NCBI GenBank assembly: GCA_022749755.1
Contig: CM040446.1
Span: 16,430,080 to 16,494,079, forward strand
Direction of reading: 5' to 3'
DNA length: 64,000 nt
DNA from: Azadirachta indica
Lineage: Eukaryota > Streptophyta > Magnoliopsida > Sapindales > Meliaceae
In this document: positions 1 to 13,425 of the stretch, one piece after another
Layout: each line of letters begins with the position of its first letter
How positions within the stretch are numbered: position 1 is the first letter of the stretch
Notes under the pieces: model-generated
Databases searched by the model: none
What the model was told of the DNA's origin: nothing
The model's input: the letters and a program-made list of their open reading frames with translations, nothing else
Program-made: the position numbers and the translations under genes

Positions 1-23
1 AACTTGTCTTTTGATGAACTCAC

Positions 24-3000
24 CGAATTTAGTCGTTCGTGAACAAAATCCACTAATTGTTGGCTTGACATGCAATCCCTGAAACAAAGTCTAACATCAA
101 CAATTTCGTCCATGGCCTAGTTTCATAATGATCGAATGAAGGATCTCAAGGAGGGTAGCTTCATTTCATTGATTCTTTAAAGGTAAGAAATGGACATTTT
201 GTTAATGTTAATACACCGTTCGATCTCCCCCAAGAGATGGAATTAGCATGGCACATACAAAAATCTTCAACTTCCAACCTTAAAAAGGAATGGCATAAGA
301 TGCTTACCAGATTCCATCACATGCCAGCACAATGAAATCATCATCATCACACAGCTCAACCTAAAACAGAACCAGAAATGAAAGAAATTAATGGCTGAGT
401 GTAAACCTACAGGAATGCCTAGAAAGAAGAAGATGGAAGTTAGAATAAGTATAGAAACAATGTCTTAAATTTTTCTTTTCCTTGTCCTTTCTCTTTTTCC
501 TTTTAACAAGCGATTTATTTAAAGATGCGAGGTCTATATAAGTTGGGAAAAGCGGTAAATATTTCACAAAGGAGAATGTACATACAGTGTTTATATCAGG
601 ATTAGCAGTAACAATTTGCTTTTCGGCAGGCAAAAATTTGTTCTGTTTAAATTCCATGTCACCTGCAAGAAATAAAAAAAAATACATTAAAAGCATTGAA
701 ACTACAGACACACACAGACCAATCTACCTGCCTACCAGTATATATTTGTGTTTGATTGCATATCAGAATGCCTACGACTATGAATGAAATTCATTCTAGA
801 CTGGAAAGGAGAAGGGGCAAAAGCTCAAGCTACTGAATGTGACCAAACTTTGTGGCAAACACAAACAAACTAGTGGCACTAGGAGTTTTAATCATGCAGG
901 CAGAGTACCTATAGCTCTTGCAAGATTCAAACTACCATTCACTCGTCCTGCATGTATAAATCCACCTGCTTTCAATATCCTCTCTTTCTCAGCTTCAAGA
1001 TCAGGTTTGTGATCTCTTGAGAGATTATATGCCTGCATAATAGAAATTATACAAAGAACCATAAATGTAATCTTCATTCTGAACTTTTGAAAAACAAATC
1101 CATAGAAATTATGCAAACAACCACAAATGTAACGTTCATTCCACACCTTTGAAAAAAAATCCATAACTAACAGATATGACTACATCCATAATTCTAAGTA
1201 CCATGGCCACATTCAATTATTGCGGACCAAAATTGAACAACAATAATAGCCACACATGACACAAAAGCAAAAATAATCAGCTCTTACACTCTTGATATAA
1301 TGTGAAAAAAAAAAACTTTAATTTCAAATTATCAGGATCAAAATACAGCTCAATTATATCCAATTGAAAATTACCTGACCCTTTCTAGATATCACACAAC
1401 GGGAATCACCAGCATTTGCAACAATGAGTTGATTGTTTCTGATAATTGCAACACAGGCCGTGCTTCCAGAAGTTGGCCCAGGAAAATCAGAGTGAGGGCC
1501 CTGATTATAAAATAAATAATCATCAAATTTCTATTTTATTGACGCAAATTAATGAAAAACACTTGAAGCACATCATTCATAGATTCCATTTACAATTCCT
1601 CCACTCCAAAAGCAAATAAAACATGGTCATTAGTGGAGGACTAAGTACAATTTACCAGAAGAACTTACATCCAATTACATAGAAAATCACCACCGATAAT
1701 AATAAATAATTAATAAATAATTTTAACTTGGTTTTACCCTTTCCAGTTATACCTCCTCAAAAGCCCAATCATCAGGTTGCTCATTACTGTCACCACTCCT
1801 TGGAGACCATATTAACCCTTCTATCATGCCTGTAAACTTATTTATTTTATCTCCCAAAACAGCTAATTCTCTCCATCCTCTTTGTCCACGCATCATCTCA
1901 TCCATTCTGTAAAAGCAAAGTAAGTTAGCTGAGAACAAACGCAATAATGACCTAGGAAAGTTTTGATCATCAAGGATGGAGGATAAAAGGATAGCACGCA
2001 TCACTATAAGAATTCCAATTTTAGTTTGTACGTGATGCATTCAGATCCCACAATATTGATTCTCTTCATACACACACACCTACCCATGTGCGTGATAATA
2101 TTTTATGAGAAGAAGGAAACGGCAGTAACCTGAAAAAAGCTCTCTGCACAGAAGTTCCTATATCTCCAGCTGCATAAGCTTCATGCTTGAGAACTTGTTG
2201 ATGAAGAAACTTGGCGCAAAACTTTGCAACTACCTTCCCTATAATGAGTAGTCACAAGTGCTATGTATTAGTAACGTAACAGTCACAGAATATACAAATT
2301 CTATATGAATACCAACATGCTAAAGTGATAATATTCAAATGACTGGAAAGCACCTATCCTAATTGATATATAGCTAAGCAAATCCTTATATTCTTTCTGT
2401 TAAAAGGAAAATTCCATGCAACAACTAAGAGACTATGAATAATAACTTAAAGAACATAATTTTTTTTTCCAAAGTCATAAATTGATTGCAAAAAGACAAA
2501 TGCCAAAAAAAGGTTGTGGTCCTGATAGACTAAAAATGATTATAGTATGCAAAATCAGAACTGATATGGAAATGGAGAAAAATAAATAAACAAAAGAATG
2601 AAAATTAACAAAAAGGTCAACTTACAATGTTTCAAAGCTCAATACAAACACCAAAGTAAAAATAACCATGAACTTTCTAATTGTTACCTCCATGGCCATC
2701 ATAAACACCAAAGAATGATGTGGAAGCATCCAAATCAGCGTATGCAGCATGCTAGAGGAAAAAAAAAGATAAAAATAAAAAATCAGTAACTAACAGAAAA
2801 CTTTTAGTAATGCACAAACTTAGAATCGACTACCAAATCCCAAAAAGTGTCATTGTCTATGTGAAGACCACATAAAATCATTTGAAGTACAAATAGAAGA
2901 TTAATTTAAATTCTTACGAAACGTCAAAGGTCCTATTTGTTACTCACAGCATCTTCCATTGTTGCACGCCAGCCTTGCATGGACGACAAACCATATCTGA

Positions 3001-3064
3001 GCCTATCATTTTCACCATCTTCTGAGAATTTCTCAGTTTTGGGACTACTGAGATATATACCCAT
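24..3064 (-). CDS. Protein phosphatase 2C (PP2C60/PP2C21-like), 3' end outside window
   Basis: Mn/Mg-dependent Ser/Thr phosphatase. Coding exons in transcript order: 3064-2948, 2751-2688, 2238-2130, 1906-1753, 1500-1375, 1032-909, 662-586, 360-308, 78-24. All have GT..AG borders and phases that join without a shift, giving 293 codons. The start [13 protein letters not shown] carries Gly2, which fits N-myristoylation. Metal and active-site motifs are visible in order: [43 protein letters not shown] and LACDGIWDCMSS. The insert [28 protein letters not shown] marks the plant subgroup containing At4g31860 and At2g25070. About 70-85 C-terminal residues of the usual ~360 lie beyond position 1. A splice acceptor at about 3071, just before the ATG, implies an intron in the 5' UTR, with the leader probably near 3900-4150. 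The substrate is unknown. Confidence 0.93.
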
Positions 3065-3899
3065 CACTATCTGAAATCCAACAGAAAAAATTTGCAATCA
3101 TTGACATACAAAAAGGACCCAACATTTCGGCCCAAAAACAGTGAAATCAAACTGAAGGATCAATTCCTTGGCGCAAAACAAGCAGATTATATCACCACAT
3201 CAGTTCTCAACTAAGCTGAAAGAAAAATCGATAAGTGTAAGCGATTTTCTGGAACAAAAGAAAGTAAGACCTAGGTTTCATATTTCTTGTCATTGCCTGT
3301 CTTCTGTTTTCTAGGAAGCCAAGCAGTTGATTTAAGCCATATGCTGATCACATAAATTTCAAGCAAGCGAAGTGCGAGCTCACTGTCCACCATTAAAACA
3401 TACAGCAGCGATCCGCAATATCCAGACATTAACAAGGCAAGTACCAATAAATCAGAAAGTAGATGCAGACCACATACAAAAACTGGCCCTCCAAATTCAG
3501 AAAAATTAGGAATCGTAACAGTACAAGATCCACAAGAACGGTAGCAAAAAAATAAGATAGAGATAGATTCCGTTATAATTAAAAAAAAAATAACAACTTT
3601 CACACATGTAATGACTGAAAAACACAATTTTCTCTACAAAACAAGCCCGTAATCACAAAATTTAGTCTTCATTTAAGAGATTTACATTCAAGTTCACAAA
3701 TAAGAGACGCCCAGATGTAAGATTCAGATAACACGAGATTCACATGAGAAATGTTAAAATTAGAATGATTTACAAACTTAGAACATTACTCACATGCCCA
3801 ACAGAGATGCTGTTCGAACAGAAGGGGAAAGATCGGATAAAAAAAAAAAACAGGTCGAAAACAGAATCAGGAAGTGAACCTTTTTCCAAAAACCAGCGA

Positions 3900-4160
3900 A
3901 CACCTACAATAGAGAATTATGTGGAGAATCCGAAAGGAAGACAAAAGGAGATATTTTGATGACAAAAGCAGGAATAAGTTCAGGACACGCAGAGAAAAGA
4001 GAAAGAGAGAGAGAGAGAGAGAGAAGGATAGAGTTTAAAGACTTTCTGCGAACTAAAAAATCGATCATACGACAGTAATAATTCTTTGATAAATCTAAGT
4101 GTTGTGGGTACTGTAGATGATGATGACGACGACGACTGATTGGAGACATTTTCAATAGTA
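3900..4160 (-). promoter_or_regulatory. Probable 5' leader/promoter region of the PP2C gene with (GA)n tract
   Basis: The first coding exon of the PP2C gene begins just after a splice acceptor, so the transcription start must lie upstream (higher coordinates). This stretch is less AT-rich than what follows and contains a GA dinucleotide run at about 4003-4024, read as CT on the transcribed strand, a common feature of plant leaders. The exact start site and the leader donor are not resolved. Confidence 0.4.
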
Positions 4161-4456
4161 TTTTTTTAAAAGAAAACTCTTTTAATCTCCGATTTGTTTG
4201 TCCTCTACAGATTTTTGAAGCGTGGTTTACTTTAGTTTGTACATCAAACCGTTCGTTGGTTAAATGTTATTCTATTCTATTAATGGAGATGATATTGTTT
4301 CTGCTGAAGGAAAACTTGCCAAGCGTGAAAATCTTTCAATAAACTTTATTGAAATAAATTTAGTAGTTGGATGGGACGTCCTGCCGACGTGAAATATTAC
4401 AAGTAAATTACTTCTTCTCCACTTCTCTTCCGCGAAAATTATCGTCATCACTATCA

Positions 4457-4457
<1 letters not shown>

Positions 4458-4509
<52 letters not shown>

Positions 4510-4565
4510 TAATGTTTATATTATTTTATCATCATCAATATTATTATTATTATTATTATTATTAC
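4458..4565. repeat. (ATT)n microsatellite, two blocks
   Basis: A run of about 17 perfect ATT units (4458-4508) is followed after a short break by a second TTA block (about 4539-4565). It lies in the intergenic region upstream of the PP2C gene. Likely length-polymorphic. Confidence 0.95.
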
Positions 4566-5587
4566 TATTACCACTACTACGATGATGATAGAATTCTGTC
4601 ATTCATTAACGAAACTCTTTCATCTAAATCCCTGAATTTTTATATTGTTTAAATTATGATATAGCTTTTTTTATTTATATCAAATAAATTCTTAATCTAG
4701 AAAACCTACCTAAATGATTCAAAGATATCTTTTGGGGTTGATGTATAGCAGTAATCAAAAGATTCTACATTTTTTACTAACCTTACATGTTTTAACTTTT
4801 TATCTTAAATTATTATATTAAGTTATATAATAATTATTAAGCAAGTAATTAGATGATCCGATAAATAATTTTATAAAAACATATATTGTTTATTTGATAA
4901 TCCCGCTTCAGAATTAAAATTTAGAATAGGTAGTCGAATATATATATATATGGCCTTACCCCTAATTTGATTATTTCAATAGGGGATTAGGACATTTTAA
5001 AACAAATTAATAAAGTATTATTTTATTTATAAATATGTATAAATCCAAATAATACTCCAGAAATTATAATATTTTTATTTCTAAAAAATCGTAATTTAAA
5101 AACTAAAAAACTACAGATCACAAAAACAAAAGTTTTAGATTTTTTATTATTAAAAATTTGCATTAAAAAATTTAAAACTCATGAAATAACGACGGGCTCC
5201 AATAACCATGTTAGTAAAAAAAAAAAAAATTATTATTTGGAAAATTATTGCAAAAAAATTTTATAAAATAATAATCCGGCAAGAATAGGAGAGCAACCCC
5301 TGTACAAAACGTGTCCATATGAAAAAGCTTACACACATTTGGTATAAGAAGGCGACGTGGCAAAATCCTGAGAGTTCATATGCGAATGTGTCCACCACAC
5401 AAAATCAAGTCTGACTCAACGAAATTAAGAAAAAGTGGGACCTACTTGTCTCTACTTTTTGACCCTGAAATCTTGACCGTTGATCTTGATCACTCCGTTT
5501 TCAAAGACGATAAAGCTGCGTCCCCGCAGGGATTTGCTACTGTCCGCATCTATGCTATGTAACGTATTCAAACCAATACAAAAGTTT
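4566..5587. other. AT-rich intergenic DNA, no gene seen
   Basis: No coding potential beyond one short chance reading frame (5380-5562) with no recognisable family. Short A/T homopolymers and a TA run near 4940 are the only structure seen. Confidence 0.6.
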
Positions 5588-6242
5588 GGGATATCTTCAA
5601 CTTTACCCCCTAAAGTATTTATAATCTTCATTTACAACCTAAAATGTTAAAAAGCCATCAACACTACCCATTTTCCGTCCACTTACTGTTAAAGTTAACA
5701 GAAATTCATAAAATTACATTCTTATCCTCAGTTTAGTTGTTTGAATCTATACAAAGACATAAATATCCTTATCTTTAGTATTCATAGTGCATATAAAAAA
5801 ACCAAGGTGGCTCCATATATAATAGATAACTTGTGAATATATATTAAAATATTTATTGTATACTATATTATTATAGTTTTTTATATCAAAAATTAGTCCT
5901 CAAATGAAATACTTGTGTGAAAAAGTTTTTTCAATTTTTTATTTTTTAAACATAAAATATATTTGAAATAAGAAGATGTTTTTTTCATGGTTAAATATAA
6001 TATATATATATATATATAATTCAATAACAAATTCGGTTAAATAGATATAAAGACAATTTTTTCCTTTATTAACACTAATCCAATTATTTAATTATTCAAA
6101 TCAAATTAGGGTTTGTCTATTTTAATGTAAATCAATAGATATAAAATTCAAAATAAAGAAATTCAACTCAATTGGATACTTATTTCACAATCAAGTTAAT
6201 TGCAATCTAAAATTTAGCCTGCAATCAATAATAAAAAAATAA

Positions 6243-8315
6243 GGGAAATTGACATTTTTTTTTTAACGTTTGACCTAATAAGTAAATATTTCCCCTAACG
6301 TTTGGATAAATAGGTAAATACTCTGAAATTTTTTTTTTAATTTATTATCAATTATGTTCCTCATCTTTTATATAATAATACTTTAATATATATTTTATTT
6401 TAAAATAACACTTTGCTCCCTATTTTAATATTTTTCATAATATAATTTTTTAAAATATAACAATCTAGTTCATATTTAATATTTTTTTCATAATATACTC
6501 AAGATTACATATATTTTTAATTTATTATTTCAATAGAAAATTTGAAAAATAAAATATTATTAAAAAAAATTTAAACAATGAGTTAGATTAAATTCATATT
6601 CAAATATTTTAAACTCATGTTAAAATATTTATATCTTTTTTCCTTTTTTCTATAATAAATTTGATATTTAATTGTTAAAAGAATTTTAAAATATATTTTA
6701 ACATTTTATTCTTATATTAATATTTTTATTTAAAAGATTATATTAAATTTATTATATTTTATTGAGAAAATTATGAAAATATAAATAAAAAAGTAAAAAA
6801 AAGAAAAATTTAGTATCATTTGTTAATAGAATTAATAATTAAATATTTTATATTTTTATTAACCAATATAATTTAATTTTAATTAAAAAATAGAAAAAGA
6901 AGAAAATTTTTTATTATTTTTATTTGTAATATATATAAACATGTATTTATTATTTATATTTTCATATATTTTTAATATTTTTTCACAATATATTCAAGAA
7001 TAAATAAATTTTTTAATTTGTTATTTTAATAAAAAATTTTAAAAAATATAATTATTAAAAAAATTTAAATAATGAGATAAGTCATACTTATATGTTAAAA
7101 TATTTCTAATCTTTTGCTTTTACTTTTATAATAATAAATATATAATTATTAAAAATTTTAATTGAAATATTTCTTAACATTTTAGTTTTACGTGTAATAT
7201 ATTTTTTAAAAAAAAATTATACTAAATTTATTATATTTTTTTAAAAGTATATAAAAAAGTAAATAATAAATACATGTTATACATATTACAAATAAAAATA
7301 ATAAAAAATTTTCTTTTATTTCTATTTTTTTAATTAAAATTAAATTATATTGCTTAATAAAAATATAAAATATATCTAATTATTAATTCTATTAATAAAT
7401 GATACTAAATTTTTTTTTATATTTTCATAATTTTCATATAATAAATTTAAATTTAATATAATCTTTTAAATAAAAATATTATTATAAGAATAAACGTTAA
7501 AATATGTTTCAAAATTTTTTTAATAACTAAATAAAATATTATTATAAGAATAAAAATTATGTTAAATTTATTATATTTTAAAAAAAAATTAAAATATAAA
7601 CAATAAATACATGTTATATATATTACAAATAAAAAAATTAAAAAAATTTTCTTCTTTTAATATTTTTTTAATTAAAATTAAATTATATTAATTAATAAAA
7701 ATATAAAATATATTTAATTACTAATTCAATTAATAAATGATATTAAATTTTTTCTTTTTTTATTTATATTTTCATAATTTTTCTCAAGAAAATATAATGA
7801 ATTTAATATAATCTTTTAAATAAAAATATTAATATAAGAATAAAATATTAAAATATGTTTTAAAATTTTTTAACAATTAAATATTAAATTTATTGTAGAA
7901 AAATAAAAAACATGATATAAATATTTTAACATAAACTTAAAATATTTTAATATGAGTTAAATCTAACTCATTGTTTAAATTTTTTTAATAATATTTTATT
8001 TTTTAAAATTTTTATTAAAATAACAATTTAAAAATATATTTAATCTTAAATATGTTATATAAAAATTAAATATAGACTAAATTATTATATTTAAAAAAAT
8101 TATATTACAAAAAATATTAAAATAAAAAAAAATTATATTAAAATAAAATATATATTAAAATATTATTATTTAAAAAATAAAAAATAATCAACTTAACGAA
8201 ACGAAAGTGCAAGTATTTATTTATTTATTTAAATATTAAAAAAATATTTATTTTTTTAAACTTTAAAATATTTACCTATTAAACCAAATATCAAAGACAA
8301 AAAATATCAATTTTT
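6243..8315. mobile_element. Inner 2.07-kb foldback element (MULE-like), nested, 9-bp TSD
   Basis: It begins GGGAAATTGACATTTT and ends so that its reverse complement reads AAAAATTGATATTTT. The two arms stay alignable for much of the length: the block around 6580-6790 recurs inverted at about 7790-7980. The flanking 9-mers aaaaaataa (6234-6242 and 8316-8324) are identical, although low complexity weakens their weight. The interior is extremely AT-rich. A subunit containing TACATGTTATA..ATTACAAATAAAAA occurs twice in direct orientation (about 7271 and 7610) and once inverted (about 6903-6950). No open reading frame of note. Confidence 0.65.
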
Positions 8316-8344
8316 AAAAAATAATTATATTCCAAAAAAATAAC

Positions 8345-8573
8345 AGATCTTCAATTTGAAGATCTGCAGCCAACGATTGAAAAAAAAAAAAAGTTAATTC
8401 CAAAAGCAATGACTGAGCAAGTAATGCAAAGCAAAAAAGAAGAGAAAAAAAAAGATCTTCAATTTGAAGTCTGCAACCAATAATAGATAGAAAAAAGAAA
8501 GAGATAAGGAATAATGATGGATCTTCCTTGAAGAAGAGAAGGGAAAAGAGATAAAGTCTGCAACCAATAATTT
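8345..8573. repeat. Short degenerate tandem repeat in GA-rich DNA
   Basis: The phrase AGATCTTCAATTTGAAG(AT)CTGCA(G/A)CCAA occurs at 8345-8375 and 8452-8480. A third partial copy (ATCTTCCTTGAAG at 8521 and AGTCTGCAACCAATAAT at about 8554) follows at a similar spacing of about 107 and then 70-100 bp. It belongs to the right part of the outer foldback element. The GA-rich context produces open frames on both strands that I do not regard as coding. Confidence 0.6.
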
Positions 8574-8863
8574 CATGATTCCGTTGAGAGAAGAGAAGAG
8601 AACGGGAGAAAAGAGGAGGAGAGAGAAGGGAAGGAAAATAATATTTTTTATTAAATTTAACCATAAAATTACAAGTTTATCCTTAAATTTAATTTTTTTA
8701 TTTTATAGATACTTGCTAAATTTCTATTTTACCCCTGACAGCATTAAGCTTAACAGAGTTGCTAAAAAAATGGGTATTTATTGATGACTTTTTAATATTT
8801 TAACTTATATATGAAGATTGTCAATAATTTAGGGTGTAAAGCTAAAAATATCCCCAAAAATTT

Positions 8864-10518
8864 TACATGCCAAATAATAATTATCATTACCATTAATCAT
8901 TATTTCCAAATATTAATTTATAGGGAAAAAAAAAAAAAACGAAAGAAATAGATGTGACGAAACTGTACGTAGAGGGGTAGAATTAATTAGCAGACAAATA
9001 GAAAATGGATAAGCACTGAGAATAAAAGATATTTAAAATTTGTCAAGTTCATGTGGAATTCTTTTCTTTATTTCTTTCGTTTCATTGCATTTTGTGAAAT
9101 ATTCGAAGGTAATATTAAGTAACTTCATTGAAAATTTCCCGGTCAAAGATTAGATATAATCTATTCTTCCCAATCCCATGCTTTGTAATATTTGCTAAAA
9201 GTCAAAAGTTTGGTGCTAGCTAGTCAATTCGGCCAGCTCTTATAAAACTACTTTTTGTGTGTTCTTTTAATAACACTATAAAAGCTAAACAATTAAGAAA
9301 AGTTTTTGTATACAACCATTTTAATACAAAATCGATCTTATTATTAGTTTACTATAACTGTCATAATTTGTTGAATTTAATATAAAAAATTCATATTAAA
9401 ATTTAATTAAATGATTATAGAATTGACACAAAACATCCTTTTCACTTAAAAAAATTTTTAAATAAAAATTTAATATAATTAAATTTACCACATCATTAAT
9501 TCGCAATTGAGCATACTTGTCTCAATAAATAAACTATTACAATCTTATTTTAGGGTAAAGACTTTGTTAGTCTTAAAAGTTTGACATAATATCTTTGTTA
9601 ATACTAATAATTTTAAAAATAATTAAAAAAAGTTTATTTATTAAAAAATAATAATTATACTCCTGTAAAGTAACAGTTATTTAACAAAAACAACTATTAC
9701 TCCTATAAAATTTGGTAAAATATAGTATATTTGTTTAAGATAATTTACAACTTTATATTTTATTAATAAATTAATAATTATTTCTACTTTATTTTTATTT
9801 ATTACAAGTATTTTTGCTTTATATAAAATTATATTGTAATTATTTCTAATAATGCACACATATAATTATTTTAATATTTATTAATATATTATTCAAATAT
9901 TATTATTATTATTCATTTTATTAATGTATTTTAGATAAATATATTATATTTTATCAAATTTTAAAGGTTTAATAGCTTTTTTTTTTTGGGTTAAATAACT
10001 ATTATTAATTTCAATGACTTTAGGTCAGATGCTTGAGACTAAAAAGACCTTCACCCTTCCTTTTATCCTTCAATTCTGATTTGAATGTAGTTTTATTTCA
10101 AAATATTCCACTATCATTTCCAATTGGAAACGAAAATATTAGAGTAATACCAGAACATATAATATAGCAATACCAAATGCAGTCAGTTTTCAAATTTCAA
10201 AGAGAGAAGAGGAAACACAAAAGAAAGTTTCGCTGGCACCTACATATTATTAAACTAACAGAAAAGTTGAAAACTGAGTGTAAATACATTACCAATGCCA
10301 ATGGTGTTCCACAAATCTTTGTTTGTTTTTCTCGGCGCATAGAATCTCTTAAAAAAACTCAAAAGTTGGAATGAAACAATAAAATAATAAATAGGAATCC
10401 CTTAGCTGCCTTTAAATTAATAAAAGTTATAAGCTCAAAAATTTTGTTATTAGTTTATTATTTATTGTTCTCATGCTTCTTGCTATAATGGGAAAGTTAG
10501 ATTTATAACTTTAGACAT

Positions 10519-10549
<31 letters not shown>

Positions 10550-11500
10550 CATTCAGCTTCTGACTATAATGGTAAATTCTCGATACTCAGTTACATGTAT
10601 CACAATATCCGTGATTTGTAATAGTCATGCATTTTTATTGTTAATCGCAAATATATTATTACGATTCTTGCATGTGACATCGATATCGTGCTAATATTGT
10701 AGCGATTTCATGTCAAACACTCCATGCATTTACTAATAATGTAATGCAAAGGATATGATAAAAAATTTCACAAGATATATATATATATGTATGTATAATG
10801 CTCTCCGTTTTTAGTCTATGATAATATAACAAATCCCTGTACATTGAACCCGAATCTGCAGAAGCAATTTTATAATGGCAGATGTATCGGAATATATTGC
10901 CAAATCTTTGAAGCTAAATAAAAATGGAGAAAATATGTCATACCACAACCGGGGGCTCGATTGCTTAAGCAAAACCGATCAGATGTGCAACACCTACTAT
11001 CGCTGCACATTAAAGTTTTCTTATATTTTATTCACTTCGAATCTCAATCAATGTACACCTGGTTTTTCATGGTTATCAATTGCATTGGTCCTTGTTGGAC
11101 CAACTTTTAATAGTGTGACTGTGTATGGTGACCTACATATTGTCACTTCATGATATCATTTTCGTGGTTGCCAATTAGGTATTCTCCAAACTTCTTCGAA
11201 AGCTATTGTTATTGCAGAATAATAGCCTGAACAGAGCTAGACTGAAAGGAAAAGGAGAAAACCTGTGAGCATCCAGAACCATTTGCATTTGAGAATTTGA
11301 AATTTTATCCGTACCACGATCCCTCCTCGAATAGATAACGTGTTGGTCTTGAGCTATTCATGCGTATGAATAAATAACCGAATAGGCTGACTTTAGGCCA
11401 GCTCTTCTTCAGACTATATAGAAGTTGTCAATTTTTGAAGAGAACCCACGTTGACTATGATTTGGAGTTATTAACATGCATATCTAATTTGGCCATAACA
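8864..11500. other. AT-rich intergenic region, no gene seen
   Basis: Contains short TA microsatellites (about 10524-10549 and 10776-10787). A small open frame at 10875-11153 has no recognisable domain or codon signal. No promoter or RNA gene could be supported. Confidence 0.5.
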
Positions 11501-11504
11501 TTTA

Positions 11505-12932
11505 ATTTAGCCCCTACTTCCCCAGCCAGAAATTTGTGGTATCTTCCATTAACCTGAATTATACTGCACTTTGCAGTTTTCGTAATGCCGGCATCATTCA
11601 TCATGTTTCCCCATCTCTTAAGCTTCCCATCACTTTAGTAATAAGCCCTTGTGGAAATCGACTTTATTACCCTTTCCCCGGTCTCTAGATCCTGATGAAT
11701 CATGCACGCACTAAGCAAAGCTCCCAAGATGGATTCTGTCGGCTCAAATGGCATCACTTCAATCAGTTTAATCGCACAGTCAAGTAGCCCAACTCTACCC
11801 AGAAGATCAACCATGCAACCATAATGCTCTATCTTGGGGGTTATTCCAAAGTCCTTTTCCAAGCCACTAAATACTTCGCAACCCTCTTGCACAAACCCTG
11901 TATGACTACAAGCACTGAGCAGACAGATGAAGGTAATATCATCAGGCTTCGTACAATCATCATTCATGTAGTCGAAGAGTTTCAGAGCAGCATAGCCATA
12001 ACCATGAAGGGCAAGCCCAGAGATCATCGCATTCCAGCAATATATATCCTCAACTGGGGACTTATAGAGGACCTCCAAAGAGTGCTGTATGCTTGGCATA
12101 CATATCTATTAATGCGGTTGCAACATGGGGGCTAGAAGCAAACCCGTCATCTTAAGCATATGTGTATCCTTGCACCTGTTTCTAGTGATCCCAGATTGGA
12201 ACATGCAGATAAAACACCAGTTACCGTGAGATAATCTGTTTTCAAATTTCCGGCCGCCATTTCATCAAAAAAGTCAATAAGTTAGTAGTAAAATTGGCTG
12301 CGTAAGTACCCGGTAATCAACGTGTTCCACGTGATGACATTTTTAATCGGCATATGCTTAAACATCTCACGGGCCTTCTCCATTTCTCCAGCATTTGTAT
12401 TGAATTACATGAAACAGCATCTTTCACAGGAACTTTATCGAACATACTTCTAGCTGAACAAATCTTCCCAATGCTTGCATACCCAGAAATCATAATATTG
12501 AAAGACGTAATATCCTTGGCATTGAGTCAAACAATTCCATCGCATAATCATCTGCCCACTAGAAGCAAACGCGTCCAGCATTGAATTCCATGCAATAACA
12601 TCTTTCACGGGCATTTTCTCAAACATTTATAAGCGTCATCAACCCATCTTAAAGTCCCATACATCTTTAACAAAGCTGTTTGGACAAAAACGCGGTCGCA
12701 AAAACCTGCTTTTATCGTCTGCCTATGAAGCATTAACCCTGGACAAGAACTCGAAAGGGCGCCAGCCGCTTTCACCAATAAAGCAAAACGAATAATTATC
12801 TTCATGAATACCATGTTCCTGCATATTTAAATACGTCACAATAGCTTGTTCGGCAACTCCCTTGAGCAATTTACTCTTAACAAGCTTATTCCAGTTACTT
12901 CGTTCGGGTAAGGGTGATTTACAGAGAACCAC
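11505..12932 (-). pseudogene. Decayed PLS-class pentatricopeptide repeat (PPR) gene
   Basis: Remnant of an organellar RNA-binding PPR protein. Read on the minus strand, successive PPR blocks appear in different frames: an N-terminal block ending near 12605, then phrases of PPR type such as DVIAWNSMLDAFASSGQ, DITSFNIMISGYASIGK and IKNVITWNTLITGY (12300-12600). A longer intact block at 12099-11635 contains CWNAMISGLALHGYG, ITFICLLSACSHTGFV and HYGCMVDLLGRVGLL, the usual pre-E order. After a stop at 11635 the E/E+ tail (GKLKRWGNMM, IIQVNGRYHKFLAGE) continues in the same frame to about 11505. Several frameshifts and at least one stop mean no full-length protein. No DYW domain was found. Confidence 0.85.
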
Positions 12933-13425
12933 TGCAGGCTAAGAGAGACATTTTTAACTCTTCTACAGTAGGAGAAATTGGGGGAATTTTTTGCATCACA
13001 AGATAATTACCAGCTGTGAAAGATTCTCGAGTGATAAGATGAATACTACCCAATTAAGCTAAAGACAAATAGTTCACAATTTAGAAGGGAAATGGGTTGC
13101 ATGCTCGCCGGGTAGCAAGAAGAAGATGAATTCAAATTATAATGGAAGAAGAAGATGGCGTAGTATAACATTCATCTCTAGCTTTCCAGGGAAGAATTTA
13201 ACTGATTGCCCTAGAGAGAATATAGTACATTATGTTTTGCTTGCACAAAACGTGAAAGGGAAAAAAATCGAACAATATACAACTCAATTAAATTAGCTGT
13301 TGCTGATCCCCAGTCCATTGATCATAAAATGTAAACTTGGAGAAACAAAAATTTGAGAAAATATATGAAGTAAGCAAGCGTTGTTTTTCCCGCTATAAAA
13401 AACCGGATAACTTCCCAATGAGTAA
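12933..13425. other. Spacer between PPR pseudogene and eIFiso4G 3' end
   Basis: Probably includes the 3' UTR of the eIF(iso)4G gene (just below 13426) and possibly more decayed PPR 5' sequence. No separate gene is recognised. Confidence 0.5.

Larger units (their letters stand above)
5588..8854. mobile_element. Outer foldback/MULE-like element with 9-bp TSD, carrying a nested insertion
   Basis: The left end (GGGATATCTTCAACTTTACC, from 5588) is matched in inverted orientation by the right end (about 8700-8854). Similarity runs for more than 100 bp and includes the inner stretch around AATCTTCAT...AAAAAG(C/T)CATCAA. Flanks are caaaagttt (5579-5587) and caaaaattt (8855-8863), a 9-bp direct repeat with one mismatch, the size typical of Mutator-like elements. 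No transposase frame is visible, so it is non-autonomous. A second element (6243-8315) sits inside it; without that insert this element would be about 1.2 kb. Confidence 0.7.

Noticed and set aside
4003..4024. GA-run as a separate regulatory element
   Set aside because: A simple dinucleotide run; mentioned only as part of the PP2C leader.
8314..8784. Open frames on both strands in GA-rich DNA
   Set aside because: Low-complexity purine/pyrimidine composition explains them; no domain or splice support.
10875..11153. 92-codon plus-strand frame
   Set aside because: No recognisable homology, isolated in AT-rich spacer, no neighbouring exon-like sequence.
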